Of a stretch of DNA of 64,000 nt, positions 62,253-64,000 are shown one piece after another. This DNA is from an uncultured Prevotella sp. GTDB taxonomy: Bacteria > Bacteroidota > Bacteroidia > Bacteroidales > Bacteroidaceae. Positions within the stretch are counted from its first letter, which is position 1. Each line of letters begins with the position of its first letter. The stretch covers positions 1-64,000 of the forward strand of contig ONGP01000008.1 in assembly GCA_900317405.1 (NCBI GenBank). Reading direction: 5' to 3'. Position numbers and translations under genes: made by a program. The notes under the pieces were generated by a model. That model was given only the letters and a program-made list of their open reading frames with translations. It had not been told where the DNA came from and searched no databases.

Positions 62253-63006
62253 GATAATATGTTTGTGCGCGGCGATGAACATCGCCGCCGCACAGGCACA
62301 GACATCTACACATATGGTGGGCGCAGGCCCTACCAGACTCCTCGACACCTATCTTACACCCGAGAAATTCAGCGGCACGGGCTTTACATATCTATATATC
62401 AAGGACTACGCCCCCACCGACACTCTGCGCCGATGGACTACCACCATCGAGCACGAACTAGATTTCTCGTCGACCAAAGATCGTAGCGGCAATACCAACG
62501 ATCTGGAAGGCACCTACAATCTGTACTGGGGGCGATACTACAACCTGCGCCCCACCCGGAATCTGCACCTGCAACTGGGCGCTGCCGCAAATGCCAACCT
62601 GGGATTTGTGTATAACATGACCAGCAGCAACAATCCCGCCCAGGCCCGCGCAGCCTTAAATATCATGCCAAGCGCCAAGGCTGCCTACGACTTCTCGCTA
62701 GTCCGTCATCGCTTCACAGCCAGCTACGGGCTGATGCTGCCCCTGGTAGGAGTAATGTTCAGTCCCAACTACGGGCAGTCGTACTACGAGATATTTGCCA
62801 AGGGCAACTACGATCACAACATCGTGCCCACCACATTCATCTCGGCCCCCACATTCCGCCAGATGGCAGCCGTCGACTGGCACTATAGCGCCCGCTGGAC
62901 CCTGCGCCTGGCCTATCTGGGCAACTACCAGCAGGCCAAAGTAAATAATCTCAAGTATCACACCTACACTCATCGATTCCTTATCGGAATCGTTAGAAGT
63001 TTATGA
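62233..63006 (+). CDS. DUF3316-type beta-barrel protein
   Basis: 257 aa with signal peptide (MMRISSKIICLCAAMNIAAA, cut near AQAQ). The mature part has barrel-like strands with alternating aromatics: GPTRLLDTYLTPEKFSGTGF, YNLYWGRYYNLRPTRNLHLQ, AAYDFSLVRHRFTASYGLML and RWTLRLAYLGNYQQAKVNNL, ending YTHRFLIGIVRSL. This fits the DUF3316 family of Bacteroidota outer-membrane proteins; function unknown. ATG at 62233 or 62236, inside the end of parC, so it is probably translated by coupling. Confidence 0.7.
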   Translation: MMRISSKIICLCAAMNIAAAQAQTSTHMVGAGPTRLLDTYLTPEKFSGTGFTYLYIKDYAPTDTLRRWTTTIEHELDFSSTKDRSGNTNDLEGTYNLYWGRYYNLRPTRNLHLQLGAAANANLGFVYNMTSSNNPAQARAALNIMPSAKAAYDFSLVRHRFTASYGLMLPLVGVMFSPNYGQSYYEIFAKGNYDHNIVPTTFISAPTFRQMAAVDWHYSARWTLRLAYLGNYQQAKVNNLKYHTYTHRFLIGIVRSL

Positions 63007-63031
63007 ATTTTAGCATTAAGAATTTAGAGTT

Positions 63032-64000
63032 ATGAAATATGTAATAAGCAGAATCAAACAGTGGGCAGGCCAACTGATAGTTGGCACAGCACTCTTAATT
63101 CTAAATTCTTCATTCTTAATTTCGTGCGTCGACGAAGTCGAGCACGAGAATACCCCGCAGGGCAACTTTGAGGCCTTGTGGCAGATAATCGACGAGCACT
63201 ACTGCTTTTTCGACTATAAGAATGTAGACTGGAACTCTATATATAATATATATAAGGTACGCGCGAGCGATAATATCAACCGCGAACAGCAGTTTGAAGT
63301 GCTTACCGATATGCTTAGCGAACTGCGCGACGGACATGTAAACCTGTATAGTGCGTTCGACTACGGCCGATACTGGCGATGGCACGAGGACTATCCCAGC
63401 AACTTCAGCGACACACTGCAGCGCCGATACCTGGGCACCGACTACCGCATAGCCGGCGGACTGCAGTACAAAATTTTGGACGATAACGTAGGCTATGTGT
63501 ATTACGGCAGTTTCAATTCGGCTGTGGGCGAGAGCAATCTCGACGAGGTGATACAGCACCTGATGTTCTGTCAGGGTATGATACTCGATATCCGCGGCAA
63601 CGGCGGCGGCAACCTGACCTATGCCGAGAAGCTGGCAGCGCGATTCTGTAATGAAAAAACGCTGGTGGGCTATATGCAGCACAAGACCGGCAAGGGCCAC
63701 AACGACTTCTCGGCCGAAGAACCGCAGTATATCGAGCCCAGCAGCAACCTGCGCTGGCAGAAACCTGTGGTACTGCTTACCAACCGCGAAGTATTCTCGG
63801 CAGCCAACGAGTTTACCAAGTTTATGCGGTGCATGCCGCAAGTAACTGTGGTGGGCGACCAGACCGGCGGCGGCAGCGGACTGCCATTCACCGCTACCCT
63901 ACCCAACGGTTGGACGGTGCGTTTCTCGGCCTGTCCAAGCTACGACCGCAACCATCAGCAGACCGAATTCGGCATAGCTCCCGACTATAATGTAGCCTTA
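63032..64000 (+). CDS. S41-family peptidase lipoprotein (partial, cut by window end)
   Basis: At least 323 codons with no stop before the window end. N-terminal lipoprotein signal (LLILNSSFLISC, lipobox LISC), then a tail-specific-protease-like helical part (NFEALWQIIDEHYCFFDYKN, MLSELRDGHVNLYSAFD) and the S41 core with GMILDIRGNGGGNLTYAEKL and the nucleophile Ser in LLTNREVFSAANEF, followed by GDQTGGGSGLPF. The catalytic part seen is complete up to NGWTVRFSACPSYDRN. The signal region is encoded by an AT-rich repeat (63092-63122) that is the inverse of one before the start (63015-63032). It follows the DUF3316-type gene by 25 nt. Confidence 0.85.
   Translation, partial: MKYVISRIKQWAGQLIVGTALLILNSSFLISCVDEVEHENTPQGNFEALWQIIDEHYCFFDYKNVDWNSIYNIYKVRASDNINREQQFEVLTDMLSELRDGHVNLYSAFDYGRYWRWHEDYPSNFSDTLQRRYLGTDYRIAGGLQYKILDDNVGYVYYGSFNSAVGESNLDEVIQHLMFCQGMILDIRGNGGGNLTYAEKLAARFCNEKTLVGYMQHKTGKGHNDFSAEEPQYIEPSSNLRWQKPVVLLTNREVFSAANEFTKFMRCMPQVTVVGDQTGGGSGLPFTATLPNGWTVRFSACPSYDRNHQQTEFGIAPDYNVAL

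Overview
The window is a chromosomal segment of a Bacteroidales bacterium, most likely a Prevotella-type gut or rumen organism. Evidence: most transcription starts can be placed from Bacteroidota-type promoters (TTG, about 20 bp, then TAnnTTTG(C)) rather than sigma70 boxes; Shine-Dalgarno signals are weak; and families typical of the group are present (porin O/P, OstA-like, DUF5683-like, DUF5020-like and DUF3316-like proteins, TPR-AraC and TPR-SpoIIE membrane proteins, large Ig-like surface proteins ending in a shared GLYI..N.KKVVVK tail). No phage, insertion sequence, CRISPR array or rRNA was seen; there is one tRNA (Val, UAC).

Layout. 1-3.5 kb: end of an iron-sulfur protein, a ResB/CcsA-type cytochrome c maturation protein, a porin and a small outer-membrane protein. 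3.5-6.2 kb: the most unusual part. A membrane TPR-AraC regulator is flanked by two inverted arrays of four 15-bp operators. Each array sits at exactly the same distance from an outward-facing promoter. The left promoter drives two related tiny membrane proteins plus an outer-membrane protein; the right one drives a short structured RNA with its own terminator. 6.2-9.4 kb: clpS-clpA-aat, a compact N-degron (N-end rule) operon. 9.5-9.9 kb: a non-coding transcription unit with tandem terminators. 9.9-11.4 kb: a MATE transporter and tRNA-Val.

11.5-24.9 kb, minus strand: tig, then a long unit clpP-clpX-recQ-guaB-two parvulins-OstA-like-mutL that combines proteolysis, DNA repair, purine synthesis and outer-membrane assembly. 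25-27.4 kb: divergent lptB and mlaE-mlaF (LPS export and lipid transport). 27.5-31.4 kb: a partner-switching module (RsbW-like kinase, STAS protein, HATPase protein, TPR-SpoIIE phosphatase) without a sigma-B gene. 31.4-34.3 kb: a lipoprotein, a secreted protein of unknown function, an exactly 22-bp phased palindrome array and a DMT transporter.

34.5-43.3 kb: two giant secreted proteins in tandem; the second holds four in-frame 492-bp repeats. 43.3-45.9 kb, minus: surE-lpxB-DUF5020. 46-56.3 kb, plus: parA-parB-DUF5683-lytic transglycosylase-rel-pectinesterase-tricorn-like protease, linking chromosome segregation, wall remodelling, (p)ppGpp and polymer breakdown. 56.3-64 kb: a MerR-type regulator, alaS, parC, a DUF3316-type protein and the start of an S41 protease lipoprotein cut by the window end.

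Start codons were moved downstream of the longest reading frame wherever a promoter -7 box or a terminator overlaps the longer version. Functional calls come from motifs recognised by eye; no database search was run.
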